In this document: in pieces, positions 6,333 through 6,618 of the stretch | How the letters are laid out: every line of letters begins with the position of its first letter | How positions within the stretch are numbered: position 1 is the stretch's first letter | Source of the DNA: Bordetella parapertussis | GTDB taxonomy: Bacteria; Pseudomonadota; Gammaproteobacteria; Burkholderiales; Burkholderiaceae_C | DNA: 6,618 nucleotides | Direction of reading: 5' to 3' | NCBI GenBank assembly: GCA_945899335.1 | Contig: CAMDIP010000076.1 | Coordinates: 1 to 6,618 of the forward strand | Notes under the pieces: model-generated | The model's input: only the letters and a program-made list of their open reading frames with translations | Told to the model about the DNA's origin: nothing | Database searches by the model: none | Position numbers and translations under genes: made by a program

Positions 6333-6618
6333 GCAAAGTCATAGGCGATGTGATTTTGGATGTGCACAATATATCGCTGAACTTTGGTGGCGTTAAAGCC
6401 CTGTCCGATATCAGCTTCAATGTGTGCGAGCATGAAATTCGCGCCATCATCGGCCCCAATGGTGCGGGCAAAAGCTCGATGCTCAATTGCATCAACGGTG
6501 TGTACACGCCGCAGCAAGGCAACATCACTTTCCGAGGCCAAACCTTCAGCCACATGGACAGCCACCAAGTGGCGGTCATGGGTGTGGCCCGTACTTTCCA
6601 AAACCTGGCCTTGTTCAA
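6329..6618 (+). CDS. LivG-type ABC transporter ATP-binding protein, 3' partial
   Basis: First 96 codons of an ABC ATPase of the branched-chain amino acid (LivG/HAAT) subfamily, cut by the right edge. It begins MSKVIGDVILDVHNISLNFGG; a typical ABC start region leads to the Walker A motif GPNGAGKS (42-49, Lys48). The Q-loop is in ARTFQNLALF (87-96, Gln91), a form characteristic of LivG-type ATPases. The signature, Walker B and H-loop lie beyond the window. The ATG at 6329 overlaps the ligase TGA (ATGA), indicating translational coupling within one operon. The protein would energise uptake through LivH/LivM-like permeases, presumably encoded further right. The subfamily often carries substrates other than branched-chain amino acids, such as amides, urea, aromatic acids and short carboxylic acids, so no livG symbol is assigned. 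Confidence 0.9.
   Translation, partial: MSKVIGDVILDVHNISLNFGGVKALSDISFNVCEHEIRAIIGPNGAGKSSMLNCINGVYTPQQGNITFRGQTFSHMDSHQVAVMGVARTFQNLALF

Noticed and set aside
6278..6601. Minus-strand open frames at the right edge (6278-6601 and 6271-6618).
   Set aside because: The plus strand here encodes the ABC ATPase with Walker A and Q-loop motifs; the minus frames have no recognisable features.

Overview
The window looks like chromosomal housekeeping DNA from a betaproteobacterium of the order Burkholderiales, most likely a Comamonadaceae-type organism. This rests on protein style (HtpG, an RluF-type pseudouridine synthase, an acyl-CoA ligase next to a Liv-type ABC transporter) and moderately high GC; the genus cannot be read from the sequence. 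I see no mobile elements, CRISPR arrays, rRNA or tRNA genes, and no sign of recent transfer.

Layout. (1) Bases 1-762, plus strand: the C-terminal three quarters of an SrkA/RdoA-type stress-response Ser/Thr kinase, cut by the left edge. (2) It meets htpG (Hsp90 chaperone, minus strand, 759-2699) tail to tail, and the two stop codons share the four bases TTAA. (3) Between htpG and the next gene, at 2768-2795, is a near-consensus heat-shock (sigma-32) promoter reading into htpG. Just downstream, inside the predicted htpG leader, is a terminator-like hairpin with a T-run. This promoter also fixes the htpG start at 2699 rather than at the longer open frame start at 2759. (4) An RluF-type rRNA pseudouridine synthase (2800-3576) and a Crp/Fnr-family regulator (3573-4289) form a minus-strand pair with an ATGA start/stop overlap, regulator first. 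(5) A roughly 95-base divergent control region (4290-4385) carries a perfect 7+7 inverted repeat. (6) Going right on the plus strand is a 648-residue AMP-forming acyl-CoA ligase (4386-6332). It overlaps by ATGA with the start of a LivG-type ABC-transporter ATPase (6329 to beyond 6618), which is cut by the right edge.

How it fits together. The ligase and ABC ATPase form the start of an operon that probably imports an organic acid or similar substrate and activates it to a CoA thioester. The substrate cannot be deduced. The divergent Crp/Fnr-type regulator is the natural candidate controller: the palindrome lies across its own predicted transcription start and about 60 bases upstream of the ligase's likely start, so one site could both repress the regulator and activate the operon. 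I found no clearly new system. The parts most worth a second look are this divergent regulator/ligase/transporter locus and the compact heat-shock promoter plus leader hairpin at htpG.
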